Origin: Streptomyces sp. NBC_00464
GTDB taxonomy: Bacteria; Actinomycetota; Actinomycetes; Streptomycetales; Streptomycetaceae
Assembly (NCBI RefSeq): GCF_036013915.1
Contig: NZ_CP107899.1
Span: 6,538,001-6,602,000 of the forward strand
DNA: 64,000 bases
Direction: 5' to 3'
In this document: piece after piece, positions 33,230-42,243 of the stretch
Layout of the letters: each line of letters begins with the position of its first letter
Numbering within the stretch: the stretch's first letter is position 1
Notes under the pieces: model-generated
Told to the model about the DNA's origin: nothing
Databases searched by the model: none
Seen by the model: the letters and a program-made list of their open reading frames with translations, nothing else
Translations under genes and position numbers: made by a program

Positions 33230-35858
33230 GCTCCACCTCGGCGACTGGGTCGACTCCGCCGTCGACTGGCTCCAGACCCACCTGGCCTGGCTCTTCGACG
33301 CCATCAGCTCCGTCGTGAGCGGCATGTTCGACGGCATCGCCGCCGTACTCTCCGCCCCCGCCCCCCTGCTCTTCGCGGGCATCGTCGCCGTCATCGCCTG
33401 GTGGCTGCGCGGCCTGCTCGCCGGTGTGCTCGCGTTCGTCGGCTTCGCCCTCATCGACTCCGTCGAGTTGTGGGACGAAGCGATGGACACCCTCACCCTG
33501 GTGCTCGTCGCGACCATCGTGACGCTGGTCCTGGCCATCCCGCTCGGTATCTGGGCGTCCCGCTCGAAGACCGTCAGCGCGGTGACCCGGCCGGTCCTGG
33601 ACTTCATGCAGACCATGCCCGCCATGGTCTACCTGATCCCCGGCGTCATCTTCTTCGGCGTCGGCGTCGTCCCCGGGATCATCGCCACCATCATCTTCGC
33701 GCTGCCCCCGGGCGTCCGGATGACCGAGCTCGGCATCCGCCAGGTCGACGGCGAACTCGTCGAGGCGGCCGAGGCGTTCGGCACCACATCACGCAACACC
33801 CTGCTGCGGGTGCAGCTGCCGCTCGCGCTGCCCACGATCATGGCGGGCATCAACCAGGTCATCATGCTGGGCCTGTCCATGGTGGTCATCGCCGGCATGG
33901 TCGGCGGCGGCGGCCTCGGTGGCTCCGTCTACCGAGCCATCGGCAACGTCGACGTGGGCCTCGGCTTCGAGGCCGGCGTCTCCATCGTCGTCCTGGCGAT
34001 GTACCTGGACCGCATGACCAGCGCGCTGGGCCGCGAGGTCTCCCCGCTCGCCCGCCGCGCGCTCGCCAAGGCGCAGTCGGTGACCGGCGGACTCAAGGTG
34101 TGGAACTACCGCCCGCAGCCCGTCGTCGCCATGGTCGGCATCGTCGTCCTCGCGCTCGTCGCCGGTGGCATGGGCATGTTCGGTTCCTCGAACTCGGACG
34201 ACACCGCGGGCTCCGACCCGAAGAACGTCGGCGCCGGCAAGAAGATCAGCATGGGCTACATCCCGTGGGACGAAGGCATCGCCTCCACCTTCCTCTGGAA
34301 GGAGCTGCTGGAGCAGCGCGGCTTCGAGGTCGACGTCAAGCAGTACGAGGCCGGCGCGCTGTACACCGGCATGGCGGGCGGTCAGATCGACTTCGAGACC
34401 GACTCCTGGCTGCCGGTCACCCACGCCGCGTACTGGAAGAAGTACAAGGACCGCCTGGAGGACATGGGGTCCTGGTACGGCCCCACCTCGCTGGAGCTCG
34501 CCGTCCCCTCGTACGTGAAGGGCGTCGACTCCCTCGACGACCTCAAGGGCAAGGCGTCCGACTTCAAGGGCCGGATCGTCGGCATCGAGCCGAGCGCCGG
34601 TGAGACGGGCCTGCTCAAGGACAAGATCCTGCCGGGCTACGGCCTGGACAAGGAGTACAAGGTCGTCGACGGCTCCACCCCGGCGATGCTGGCCGAGCTG
34701 AAGCGCGCGTACGCCAAGAAGGAACCGATCGTCGTTCCTCTCTGGTCGCCGCACTGGGCGTACAACCAGTACGACCTCACCAAGCTCAAGGACCCCAAGA
34801 ACCTCTGGGGCAAGGGTGACGGCATCCACACGCTGACCCGCAAGGGCTTCGCGGCCGACAACCCCGAGGTCGGCAACTGGCTCAAGAACTTCAAGATGAC
34901 CGAGGACCAGCTCACCAGTCTTGAGGCGCAGATCCAGAAGAGTGGCTCCGGCAAGGAGCAGGAGGCCGTCCGGACCTGGCTGAAGGCCAACCCGGGCGTC
35001 GCCGACAAGTGGACCCCGGTCAAGAAGGCCGCCACCTCCAAGGGAGCCAACGGCAAGGACGAGCGCGACCGCGCCGTCGAGATGGCCTGGTTCCCCTGGG
35101 AGGAGGACATCGCCGCCACGTACCTGTGGAAGGCCGTCCTGGAGGACCGCGGTTACAAGATCAACCTCAAGCAGTTCGAGGTCGGCCCGATGTACGCCGC
35201 GATGTCCCGCGGCCAGATCGACGTGCAGTTCGACGGCTGGCTGCCGTACACCCAGAAGAACTACTGGGACAAGTACGGCCCCAAGCTGACCGACATCGGC
35301 TCGTGGTACGGCCCGACCTCCATCGAGATCGCGGTGCCCGACTACGTCAAGGACGTGAAGTCCCTGGCGGACCTGAAGGGCAAGGGCTCGCAGTTCAACG
35401 GCCGGATCATCGGCATCGAACCGGGCACCGCCACGATGGAGAACCTCAAGAAGAACGTGCTCCCGGGCTACGGCCTGGACAAGGAGTACAAGGTCGTCGA
35501 CGGCTCCACTCCGGCGATGCTGGCCGAGCTGAAGCGCGCGTACGCCAAGAAGGAGCCCGTGGCCGTCGTGCTGTGGACCCCGCACTGGGCGTACAGCGAG
35601 TACAGGATGACCAAGCTCCAGGACCCGAAGAAGGCCTTCGGTGACGGCGACCGGCTGCACACCATCGCCTCCAAGGAGTTCCCGCAGAACTACCCGCAGC
35701 TCACCAAGTGGTTCAAGGACTTCAAGCTCAGCGAGGACCAGCTCGCCGGCCTGGAGAACCAGATCCAGAAGCGCGGCGCGGGGCACGAGGAGGAAGCCGT
35801 GAAGGCCTGGATGGACATGAATCCGGGCATCGCGGACAAGATGGCTCCTCAGCAGTAA
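33222..35858 (+). CDS. Glycine betaine/proline transporter: permease fused to two tandem substrate-binding domains
   Basis: An 878-residue fusion. Residues 1-290 are a BPD-type permease (TMLTLVLVATIVTL-like helices, TMPAMVYLIPGVIFF, EAAEAFGTTSRNTLLRVQLP, GLSMVVIAGMVGGGGLGG). A further membrane segment near 305-325 ties it to two OpuAC-type domains, about 340-600 and 620-875, which would face outside. Each keeps cage aromatics for quaternary amines (YIPWDEG / WFPWEED, and W(S/T)PHWAY). The usual OpuABC fusion has one binding domain; the second arose by tandem duplication 831 bp apart. ATG 33222 lies inside the end of the ATPase gene. Confidence 0.92.
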   Translation: MFRLHLGDWVDSAVDWLQTHLAWLFDAISSVVSGMFDGIAAVLSAPAPLLFAGIVAVIAWWLRGLLAGVLAFVGFALIDSVELWDEAMDTLTLVLVATIVTLVLAIPLGIWASRSKTVSAVTRPVLDFMQTMPAMVYLIPGVIFFGVGVVPGIIATIIFALPPGVRMTELGIRQVDGELVEAAEAFGTTSRNTLLRVQLPLALPTIMAGINQVIMLGLSMVVIAGMVGGGGLGGSVYRAIGNVDVGLGFEAGVSIVVLAMYLDRMTSALGREVSPLARRALAKAQSVTGGLKVWNYRPQPVVAMVGIVVLALVAGGMGMFGSSNSDDTAGSDPKNVGAGKKISMGYIPWDEGIASTFLWKELLEQRGFEVDVKQYEAGALYTGMAGGQIDFETDSWLPVTHAAYWKKYKDRLEDMGSWYGPTSLELAVPSYVKGVDSLDDLKGKASDFKGRIVGIEPSAGETGLLKDKILPGYGLDKEYKVVDGSTPAMLAELKRAYAKKEPIVVPLWSPHWAYNQYDLTKLKDPKNLWGKGDGIHTLTRKGFAADNPEVGNWLKNFKMTEDQLTSLEAQIQKSGSGKEQEAVRTWLKANPGVADKWTPVKKAATSKGANGKDERDRAVEMAWFPWEEDIAATYLWKAVLEDRGYKINLKQFEVGPMYAAMSRGQIDVQFDGWLPYTQKNYWDKYGPKLTDIGSWYGPTSIEIAVPDYVKDVKSLADLKGKGSQFNGRIIGIEPGTATMENLKKNVLPGYGLDKEYKVVDGSTPAMLAELKRAYAKKEPVAVVLWTPHWAYSEYRMTKLQDPKKAFGDGDRLHTIASKEFPQNYPQLTKWFKDFKLSEDQLAGLENQIQKRGAGHEEEAVKAWMDMNPGIADKMAPQQ
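34632..34723 (+). repeat. Direct repeat copy 1 in the betaine-binding domains
   Basis: 92 bases that recur at 35463-35554 with one visible mismatch (a synonymous C/T). It encodes the end of lobe 2 (PGYGLDKEYKVVDGSTPAML and the 11 residues after it). Confidence 0.85.
35463..35554 (+). repeat. Direct repeat copy 2 in the betaine-binding domains
   Basis: Second copy of the 92-base block, offset 831 bases (277 codons). Flanking parts of the two domains are much more diverged, so this block looks recently homogenised. Confidence 0.85.
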
Positions 35859-35892
35859 CAGCGGCAGCGGCCCCACCAGGGGCAACGGCACG

Positions 35893-35933
35893 GAAAGGGG
35901 TGGGCACCGCCGGTGGCGGCGCCCACCCCTTTC
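35893..35933. terminator. Terminator after the betaine transporter
   Basis: GAAAGGGGTGGGC (35893-35905) and GCCCACCCCTTTC (35921-35933), a perfect 13-base stem with a 15-base loop. Confidence 0.7.
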
Positions 35934-36029
35934 GGGCTGTCCGGACGACTCTTTCCCCGCCGTCCTCGCGTAACGGTGTGCGTAAGGTGCTGGCAAGCGG
36001 AAGGATGGCGAGTCGGGAGGGAGCCGGAC

Positions 36030-36575
36030 ATGGACGACAAGGAAACACTCCGGGTGGGTGCCGCGGTCCGCCGACAGCGCAGATCCCTGGGACTCACCCT
36101 GGCAGCGGTCGCCGCGCGCAGCGGTCTGTCCGTGCCGTTTCTCAGCCAGATCGAGAACGAACGGGCCAGGCCCAGCGCCCGTTCCCTGGACCGGGTCGCC
36201 GAAGCGCTGGAGACCACCACCGCACGCCTGCGCGCCGCCGCGGACTCGGCGCGCGCGGTCGAGGTCGTGCGCGGGGCACAGGAGGACGGCGTACGCAGGG
36301 TGGTGCGCGGCCGCCATCAGCTCAGTGCCCTCGAATTCACCGGGGAGCTCGACCTGGGGCGCGAGTTCCAGCACCGCAACGACGAGGTGATGTACGTCGC
36401 GGAGGGCGCCGCCGAGGTCGAGGCCGAGGGCCAGGCCTACCGGCTGGAGCGCGGCGACACGCTGTTCCTCTCGGGCGGGGTGCGGCATCGCTGGCGGGCC
36501 ACGGTCCCCGGCACCCGGCTGCTGGTCGTCGCGGTCGCCGAGCACGTCGACGCCACGTTCGACCCGCGGCGCTGA
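36030..36575 (+). CDS. XRE-family regulator with C-terminal cupin
   Basis: A 181-residue regulator: helix-turn-helix at residues 10-65 (VRRQRRSLGLTLAAVAARSG, VPFLSQIENERARPSARSLD) and a cupin_2 domain at 105-175 (FQHRNDEVMYVAEGAAEVEA, LERGDTLFLSGGVRHRW). Such proteins sense small metabolites through the cupin and often control amine, amino acid or osmolyte genes. It follows the betaine transporter by 170 bases after a terminator. ATG 36030 has GGGAGGGAG upstream. Control of the betaine genes is possible but not shown. Confidence 0.88.
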   Translation: MDDKETLRVGAAVRRQRRSLGLTLAAVAARSGLSVPFLSQIENERARPSARSLDRVAEALETTTARLRAAADSARAVEVVRGAQEDGVRRVVRGRHQLSALEFTGELDLGREFQHRNDEVMYVAEGAAEVEAEGQAYRLERGDTLFLSGGVRHRWRATVPGTRLLVVAVAEHVDATFDPRR

Positions 36576-36618
36576 GGTCCGCGGCGCCGAGGTCCCCGGC
36601 GCCGAGGTCCCCGGCGGG
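36574..36618. repeat. Three 15-bp tandem repeats
   Basis: GAGGTCCGCGGCGCC, GAGGTCCCCGGCGCC and GAGGTCCCCGGCGGG in a row, starting in the stop codon of the XRE-cupin gene and ending just before the TDT exporter stop. Short slippage-type repeat; no function seen. Confidence 0.75.
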
Positions 36619-36630
36619 GCGGGGCGGGGC

Positions 36631-37785
36631 TCAGGCGGCGGGGGCCGTCACCGCCACAGGCGCCGGCTTCTGCGGAGCCGCGAGCAGTACCCCGCTCAGC
36701 AGCCCGCGCACCGTGCGCACCCCGGCCACCGCCCAGGCGGCCACCAGCAGCACGTACAGCGCGACGGCCAGCCAGGTGAACGCCGTCAGACCGGTGTGCC
36801 GGGCCAGACCGGCTGCGCCCGTCACGCACGTACCGACGGGGAAGGTGAAGCCCCACCACGTCATGGCGAACGTCATCCCGCCCCGAACCGCCCGCACCAC
36901 CAGGGCGACGGACAGCGCCAGCCACAGCAGCGCGAACCCCATCACCGGCACCCCGTACAGCACGGCGAAGGCGCTGAAGGCGGAGGCGTACGGCGCCTGG
37001 ATCGCCCCCGGCGCCACATCGGCCAGCGCGTTGACCGCGGTCGTCGACTGGCCCAGCGGGCCGAGCACCAGGAACAGGGTGGGCGTCAGCACGAGCGGCA
37101 GCGGACCGCGGTGGACCAGCCGGGCGAAGACCAGCGGCAGCATCACCAGCGTCGCCAGCAGACTCAGTCCGAACATCGCGTAGCAGGCGAGCAGCATCGC
37201 CTCCCGCCACTGCCCCTCCGGAAGTTCCGCCACCAGCAGCGGGCCGAGAGCGGCGGACACCATGGGGGCCACCACGGGCAGCAGCCACACGGGGGACGCG
37301 GTGCCGGGCTCCGGCCGATGGCGCACGATCATCAGATACGGAATCGCCACGGCCGCGGCCAGTCCGGTCAGTGTGCCCGCCGTGTACAGCACCACATCCA
37401 GGGCGAGCGCCGCCTGATGTCCGATCACGTCCTTGCCGACGACCATCCCGGAGCCCCCGACGGCCAGCAGCGCCATCGACAGACAGCCGTAGAACGGTGC
37501 GACCGCCGGGTCCAGGAGATGGGCGCGGGCCTGGTCGCGATGCGCGGCCCAGTGCCCGGCGCGGGCTGCGAGCACTGCGGCCAGCAGAACCGCGGAGAGC
37601 ACCCACACCAGCGTGCAGGCCGTCCGCAGCCCGGGAACGTGCACGGGCAGGGCGACGCCCGCACTTGCGACGATCGCGGTGCCCATGACGGTCGCGTACC
37701 AGTTGGGGCCGAAGTGCCGCAGGGCCGGCTGCCGGGCGGCGGCGGAGTACGGAGGAGCGGTTCGGGTCTGCGGAAAGATGGCCAT
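36631..37785 (-). CDS. TDT-family membrane transporter (TehA/SSU1-like)
   Basis: A 384-residue protein with ten predicted helices. The opening FGPNWYATVMGTAIVASAGV is the family start, and the FGLSLLATLVMLPLVFARL and MTWWGFTFPVGTCVTG regions fit the tellurite-resistance/dicarboxylate transporter family, which includes SLAC1-like anion channels and SSU1 sulfite exporters. Substrate cannot be read from sequence. The start at 37785 is chosen because an open frame continues far upstream with no family similarity. It is divergent from a LysR regulator that probably controls it. Confidence 0.85.
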   Translation of the reverse strand: MAIFPQTRTAPPYSAAARQPALRHFGPNWYATVMGTAIVASAGVALPVHVPGLRTACTLVWVLSAVLLAAVLAARAGHWAAHRDQARAHLLDPAVAPFYGCLSMALLAVGGSGMVVGKDVIGHQAALALDVVLYTAGTLTGLAAAVAIPYLMIVRHRPEPGTASPVWLLPVVAPMVSAALGPLLVAELPEGQWREAMLLACYAMFGLSLLATLVMLPLVFARLVHRGPLPLVLTPTLFLVLGPLGQSTTAVNALADVAPGAIQAPYASAFSAFAVLYGVPVMGFALLWLALSVALVVRAVRGGMTFAMTWWGFTFPVGTCVTGAAGLARHTGLTAFTWLAVALYVLLVAAWAVAGVRTVRGLLSGVLLAAPQKPAPVAVTAPAA

Positions 37786-37838
37786 GCCACGAGTTTCGGC
37801 GCCCGGACCGTGCCCCACCAGGGAGTCCCGGCCTATGA

Positions 37839-37861
37839 GGTCATAAAGTGGACTTATGACC
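37839..37861. promoter_or_regulatory. LysR-type operator overlapping the lysR start
   Basis: GGTCATAA (37839-37846), 7 bases, TTATGACC (37854-37861): a perfect 8-base dyad. The right arm contains the ATG of the LysR gene, so binding would block its own expression while facing the TDT promoter. Confidence 0.7.
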
Positions 37862-38788
37862 AGCGACCTGCCTGCCCTTCTGTCCCACCGGGTACCCGAT
37901 CTCGGCGCGCTGGAGCTGCTCCTCGCCGTCGCCCGGCACGGCAGCCTCGGACGCGCCGCCCGGGACGTAGGCATCACCCAGCCCGCCGCCAGCAGCCGGA
38001 TCCGCTCGATGGAACGCCAGCTCGGCCTCGCCCTCCTCGACCGCTCACCCCGCGGTTCCCGTCTCACCGACGCGGGCGCGCTCGTCACCGACTGGGCGCG
38101 CCGGGTCGTCGAGGCGGCCGAGGCGTTCGACGCGGGCGCCCAGGCGCTGCGGGACCGCCGCGACTCGCGGCTGCGGGTCGCCGCCTCCATGACCATCGCC
38201 GAATACCTGCTCCCCGGCTGGCTGATAGCGCTGCGCGGCGAACGGCCGGACACCGCGGTGTCGCTGCTCGCCGGCAACTCCGCGGTGGTCGCACAGCGGC
38301 TGCTGACCGGCGAGGCGGACCTCGGCTTCGTCGAGGGGCTGTCCGTGCCGGAGGGGCTCGACGGCACGGTCATCGCGCACGACCGCCTGGTCGTCGTGGT
38401 CGCCCCGTCGCACCCCTGGGCCCGCCGGCGCACACCGCTGACCCCGCAGGAGCTGGCCGTGACCCCGCTGATCCTGCGCGAACACGGCTCCGGCACCCGC
38501 CAGGTCCTGGACGCCGCCCTCGCCGTGCACGGGGGACTGGCCCAGCCGCTCCTCGAACTCTCCTCCACGACAGCGGTGAAGGGGGCGGCGGAGAGCGGAG
38601 CCGGACCCTGCGTCCTGAGCGAACTGGCCCTCGGTGAGGAACTCTCCGCCCGGCGCCTGGTCAAGGTGCCGATCGCCGGAGTCCGCCTGCGCCGCCAGCT
38701 CCGCGCCGTCTGGCCCGCGGGCCACCGGCCCACGGGCCCGGCCCGCGATCTGCTCTCCCTCACACGGTCGGGCCCGTCCGGCGGCTGA
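37856..38788 (+). CDS. LysR-family transcriptional regulator
   Basis: A 310-residue LysR regulator with the N-terminal winged helix (LELLLAVARHGSLGRAARDV, TQPAASSRIRSMERQLGLAL, DRSPRGSRLTDAG) and an effector-binding domain from about 95. It is divergent from the TDT transporter with 70 bases between the starts. The dyad covering its ATG indicates autoregulation and control of the transporter; the messenger there would have almost no leader. Confidence 0.92.
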   Translation: MTSDLPALLSHRVPDLGALELLLAVARHGSLGRAARDVGITQPAASSRIRSMERQLGLALLDRSPRGSRLTDAGALVTDWARRVVEAAEAFDAGAQALRDRRDSRLRVAASMTIAEYLLPGWLIALRGERPDTAVSLLAGNSAVVAQRLLTGEADLGFVEGLSVPEGLDGTVIAHDRLVVVVAPSHPWARRRTPLTPQELAVTPLILREHGSGTRQVLDAALAVHGGLAQPLLELSSTTAVKGAAESGAGPCVLSELALGEELSARRLVKVPIAGVRLRRQLRAVWPAGHRPTGPARDLLSLTRSGPSGG

Positions 38789-38809
38789 CGACGTTCGTCA
38801 TCGATACCT

Positions 38810-39874
38810 CTAGCGCCGCGCCACGTAGTACACGTTCAGGATGTCGCCCTCGACCCGCTGGGTGTCGATCCGGCCGAATCCGGCTTCCCCGAGCATCCTG
38901 CGGGCGGTCTGCTCACCCCAGACGGTGCCCAGACCCTCACCGCCCTCGCCCAGCGAGACGCTCATGCAGTAGAAGACCGAGAACGTGTACAGCGCCGGGC
39001 CCAGCGGATGGTCGATGTTCTCCTCCAGCCGGCTGGACGCCGCGATGTCCCCCATCAGGAACACACCGTCCTGCGCCAGGGCATTGGCGACGGCGGCCAG
39101 TGTGCGTACCGGCCGGGCCAGGTCATGGATGACATCGAACGCCGTGATCAGGTCGTAGGAGCCGTCCAGTTCGGCGCAGTCGCCGACATCGAAGGCGGTG
39201 TTGGTCAGTCCCAGCGAGGCGGCCTCGGCACGAGCGGCGGCGATGCCCTCGTCGGACATGTCGAGACCCTGGAAGCGGCTCGCCGGAAAGGTTCTGGCCA
39301 GGACGTTGACCGCGTGACCGTGGCCGGTACCGATGTCCAGCACCTCGATGCCCGCGCGCAACCGCTCCGGGAGACCGGGCACCAACGGAACGATCCCGTT
39401 CACCAGAGCCAGGTCGAAGACCTCGCCGGACTCCTCCGCCTGAAGGGACTGGAACCGCGGATACGCGGAGTACGGCAGCCCGCGCCCCGTGCGGAACGCC
39501 TCCAGCACCTGCTGCTCGACCTCGCCCATCATGCCGAAGTCCTGCGCGATCCGGGCCAGGTTGTCCGGCCCGGCCGACCGTGTCAGCGAGGCGGCATGCT
39601 CGGGGGGCAGTGCGTACGTCCCGTGGTCGGGCTCGTAGTCGACGATGCCGCCGACGACCATCGCGCCCAGCCACTCCCGTACGTACCGCTCGTTCAGTCC
39701 GGCGGCCTTCGCGATCTCCCCACTCGTGGCCGGCGCCATGCCCGCCATCGTGTCGAACAGACCGCTCTGGTGGCCCAGGCCCGCCATGAGACCCAGGCAG
39801 GTGTCGTTCACCACCTGGACCATGCGGCCCGCGAACGCCTCCTGCTTCACCGCATCCGGTGTGATGACGGACAT
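38810..39874 (-). CDS. Class I SAM-dependent methyltransferase (Rv2258c-like)
   Basis: A 354-residue methyltransferase with an N-terminal winged-helix dimerisation domain (residues 15-95, AKAAGLNERYVREWLGAMVV) and a Rossmann SAM domain (motif I VLDIGTGHGHAVNVLA, motif II region GLDMSDEGIAAARAEA, and LITAFDVIHDLARP). This layout resembles Rv2258c of M. tuberculosis and small-molecule O-methyltransferases. The substrate is unknown and the neighbours do not reveal it. ATG 39874 has GGAGGAG directly upstream. Confidence 0.88.
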   Translation of the reverse strand: MSVITPDAVKQEAFAGRMVQVVNDTCLGLMAGLGHQSGLFDTMAGMAPATSGEIAKAAGLNERYVREWLGAMVVGGIVDYEPDHGTYALPPEHAASLTRSAGPDNLARIAQDFGMMGEVEQQVLEAFRTGRGLPYSAYPRFQSLQAEESGEVFDLALVNGIVPLVPGLPERLRAGIEVLDIGTGHGHAVNVLARTFPASRFQGLDMSDEGIAAARAEAASLGLTNTAFDVGDCAELDGSYDLITAFDVIHDLARPVRTLAAVANALAQDGVFLMGDIAASSRLEENIDHPLGPALYTFSVFYCMSVSLGEGGEGLGTVWGEQTARRMLGEAGFGRIDTQRVEGDILNVYYVARR

Positions 39875-40062
39875 CGCTCCTCCTCTCGCCATCGGGCCAC
39901 GAGGGGGAGACGGGGCAGACAGGATTCGCGCTCACGACGGGCGGCCCGACGGGACTGCGGCGGATACTCTCCTGCCCGCCACGCTACGCCGCCCGGGTGC
40001 CGACGGCCGCCCGGGACAGCGGCCGTTCCCGCGGGGACCACCGAGCACCCGCCGGCCGCCCC

Positions 40063-40761
40063 TCAGCCGGCCGGCGCCGCCGCCGCGACCAACGCCCGCA
40101 TCACCCGCACGTCGTCACCCATCTCCGGATGCCACTGCACCCCGAGCACCCACCCCGGCCCCGGGAGCTCGACCGCCTCCACCGTGCCGTCCGCCGCATG
40201 CGCCGACGCCACCAGGCCCGCGCCGAGCCGGTCCACGGCCTGGTGGTGGTAGGCCGGTACATCGCACGGGCCGGGCGCCACGGACGCGTACAGCGTCCCC
40301 GCGACCGGTGTCACCGGGTGCGAACCGAACACGCCTGTCGCCCCGTCAGGGCCCGTGTGACCGTCCAGATGCTGGGTCAGCGTGCCGCCGAGCGCCACGT
40401 TCAGCAACTGCATCCCGCGGCAGATCCCGAGCAAGGGGGTGCCCGACTCCAGCGCCGCCCCGATCAGCGCCGCCTCCCAGCCGTCCCGCTCCGGCGCGGC
40501 CGGCCCGGTCCGCGGGTCGCGCTCCGCCTCGTACCGCGCGGGGTCCACATCCGGCCCGCCCGCCACCACTACCGCGTCGAGCCGGGCCACCACCGACGCC
40601 GCGAGCTCCGGCGTGTCCGGAGGCAGCAGCACGGCCACCCCGCCCGCCTCCCGGACCAGCCGGGCGTAACCGGCGGGCAGGAGCGTGGCCGGCAGGTCCC
40701 AGACGCCCCAGCGGGCCGAGGCGACCAGGTAGGTACTGACACCGATCAGCGGACGGTTCAT
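40063..40761 (-). CDS. Gamma-glutamyl-gamma-aminobutyrate hydrolase-like class I amidotransferase (PuuD-like)
   Basis: A 232-residue peptidase C26 enzyme that cleaves gamma-glutamyl amides. The Cys-His-Glu triad is in GICRGMQLLN and GVQWHPEMG, with the substrate-loop PAYHHQAVD. Divergent from a glutamine-synthetase-like ligase, it should perform the last step, releasing glutamate from the oxidised gamma-glutamyl compound. ATG 40761 is chosen with GAGGGG upstream; a longer frame to 40833 would run through the intergenic dyad region. Confidence 0.88.
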   Translation of the reverse strand: MNRPLIGVSTYLVASARWGVWDLPATLLPAGYARLVREAGGVAVLLPPDTPELAASVVARLDAVVVAGGPDVDPARYEAERDPRTGPAAPERDGWEAALIGAALESGTPLLGICRGMQLLNVALGGTLTQHLDGHTGPDGATGVFGSHPVTPVAGTLYASVAPGPCDVPAYHHQAVDRLGAGLVASAHAADGTVEAVELPGPGWVLGVQWHPEMGDDVRVMRALVAAAAPAG

Positions 40762-40809
40762 GGGTCCCCTCACTTCACTCGTACGGCACGCGGCACGCAC
40801 CGGCACCGT

Positions 40810-40843
40810 ATCCAAATCCCTTGTGCTGCCCATAGATTTGGAT
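40810..40843. promoter_or_regulatory. Operator-like dyad between the hydrolase and glnA4
   Basis: ATCCAAATC (40810-40818), 16 bases, GATTTGGAT (40835-40843): perfect 9-base arms in the only intergenic space of this divergent pair. It is AT-rich against a very GC-rich background. Confidence 0.65.
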
Positions 40844-40875
40844 CATCTGTCGGCCTGCGAGGAGAGGATCCATCC

Positions 40876-42243
40876 GTGTCCGACCGAACAGCCCCGCTCG
40901 CCGTCGAGGAACTCCGCCTCCTCGTCGACAGCGATGAGATCGACACCGTGGTCCTGGCCTTCCCCGACATGCAGGGACGCCTCCAGGGGAAACGCTTCGC
41001 CGCCGCCTTCTTCCTCGACGAGGTCGTCCCGCACGGCACCGAGGGCTGCAACTACCTCCTCGCCGTCGACACCGACATGAACACCGTCGACGGGTACGCC
41101 ATGTCCTCCTGGGACCGCGGCTACGGCGACTTCGCCATGCACCCCGACCTCGCCACGCTGCGCCGCGTGCCCTGGAACGAGTCCACCGCGATGGTCACCG
41201 CCGACCTCACCTGGGCCGACGGCTCACCCGTCATCGCCGCGCCCCGCCAGATCCTGCGCCGCCAGCTGGAACGCCTCGCGGAGCACGGCTACACGGCCCA
41301 CGTCGGCACCGAGCTCGAATTCATCGTCTTCAAGGACACCTACGAACAGGCCTGGGACCGCGGCTACCGCGACCTGACCCCGGTCAACCAGTACAACGTC
41401 GACTACAGCGTCCTCGGCACCGGCCGCGTCGAGCCCCTGCTGCGCCGCATCCGCAACGAGATGGCGGGCGCGGGCCTCACCGTCGAGTCCGCCAAGGGCG
41501 AGTGCAACCCCGGCCAGCACGAGATCGTGTTCCGGTACGACGAAGCCCTGGTCACCTGCGACCAGCACGCCGTCTACAAGACGGGCGCGAAGGAGATCGC
41601 CGCGCAGGAGGGCGTCGCGCTCACCTTCATGGCCAAGTTCAACGAGCGCGAGGGCAACTCGTGCCACATCCACCTCTCGCTCCGGTCCACCGGCACGCCC
41701 GGACGCAGCGCCATGGCGGACACCGACGGCACCATGACCCCGCTCATGCGGCACTTCCTCGCCGGACAGCTCGCCGCCCTGCGCGACTTCTCCCTCCTGT
41801 ACGCGCCGAACATCAACTCCTACAAACGCTTCCAGCCGGGCTCCTTCGCCCCGACCGCCGTCGCCTGGGGCCACGACAACCGCACCTGCGCCCTGCGCGT
41901 CGTGGGACACGGCCAGTCCCTGCGCCTGGAGAACCGGCTCCCCGGCGGCGACGTCAACCCGTACCTCGCCGTCGCCGGACTCGTCGCCGCGGGCCTGTAC
42001 GGCATCGAGCACGCGCTCGAACTCCCCGAGCCGTGCGAGGGCAACGCCTATGCCGCCGCGTACGACCACGTCCCCACCACCCTGCGTGAGGCGGCCGAGC
42101 TGTGGGAGCACAGCGAGATCGCCCGCGAGGCCTTCGGCGACGAGATCGTGGCCCACTACCGCAACATGGCACGCGTCGAACTCGACGCCTTCGACGCAGC
42201 GGTGACCGACTGGGAAATCCGACGCTCCTTCGAACGACTGTGA
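40876..42243 (+). CDS. glnA4: Glutamine-synthetase-like gamma-glutamylation ligase, probably GlnA4 (ethanolamine)
   Basis: A 455-residue member of the glutamine synthetase superfamily that, in Streptomyces, joins glutamate to an amine rather than ammonia. ATP/metal motifs: GTELEFIVF, ESAKGECNPGQHEIVFRYDE, GNSCHIHLSL, SYKRFQPGSFAPTAVAWGHD. In S. coelicolor the gene in this chromosomal neighbourhood is, from memory, GlnA4 (gamma-glutamylethanolamide synthetase); the paralogue GlnA3 acts on polyamines. The operon continues with an aldehyde dehydrogenase and SDR, with the hydrolase divergent: ligate, oxidise, hydrolyse. GTG 40876 has CGAGGAGAGG upstream. Confidence 0.85.
   Translation: MSDRTAPLAVEELRLLVDSDEIDTVVLAFPDMQGRLQGKRFAAAFFLDEVVPHGTEGCNYLLAVDTDMNTVDGYAMSSWDRGYGDFAMHPDLATLRRVPWNESTAMVTADLTWADGSPVIAAPRQILRRQLERLAEHGYTAHVGTELEFIVFKDTYEQAWDRGYRDLTPVNQYNVDYSVLGTGRVEPLLRRIRNEMAGAGLTVESAKGECNPGQHEIVFRYDEALVTCDQHAVYKTGAKEIAAQEGVALTFMAKFNEREGNSCHIHLSLRSTGTPGRSAMADTDGTMTPLMRHFLAGQLAALRDFSLLYAPNINSYKRFQPGSFAPTAVAWGHDNRTCALRVVGHGQSLRLENRLPGGDVNPYLAVAGLVAAGLYGIEHALELPEPCEGNAYAAAYDHVPTTLREAAELWEHSEIAREAFGDEIVAHYRNMARVELDAFDAAVTDWEIRRSFERL

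Noticed and set aside
33789..36545. A 918-codon open frame antisense to the betaine transporter and XRE-cupin genes
   Set aside because: Spans two genuine genes and their terminator on the other strand, with the biased composition of a shadow frame.
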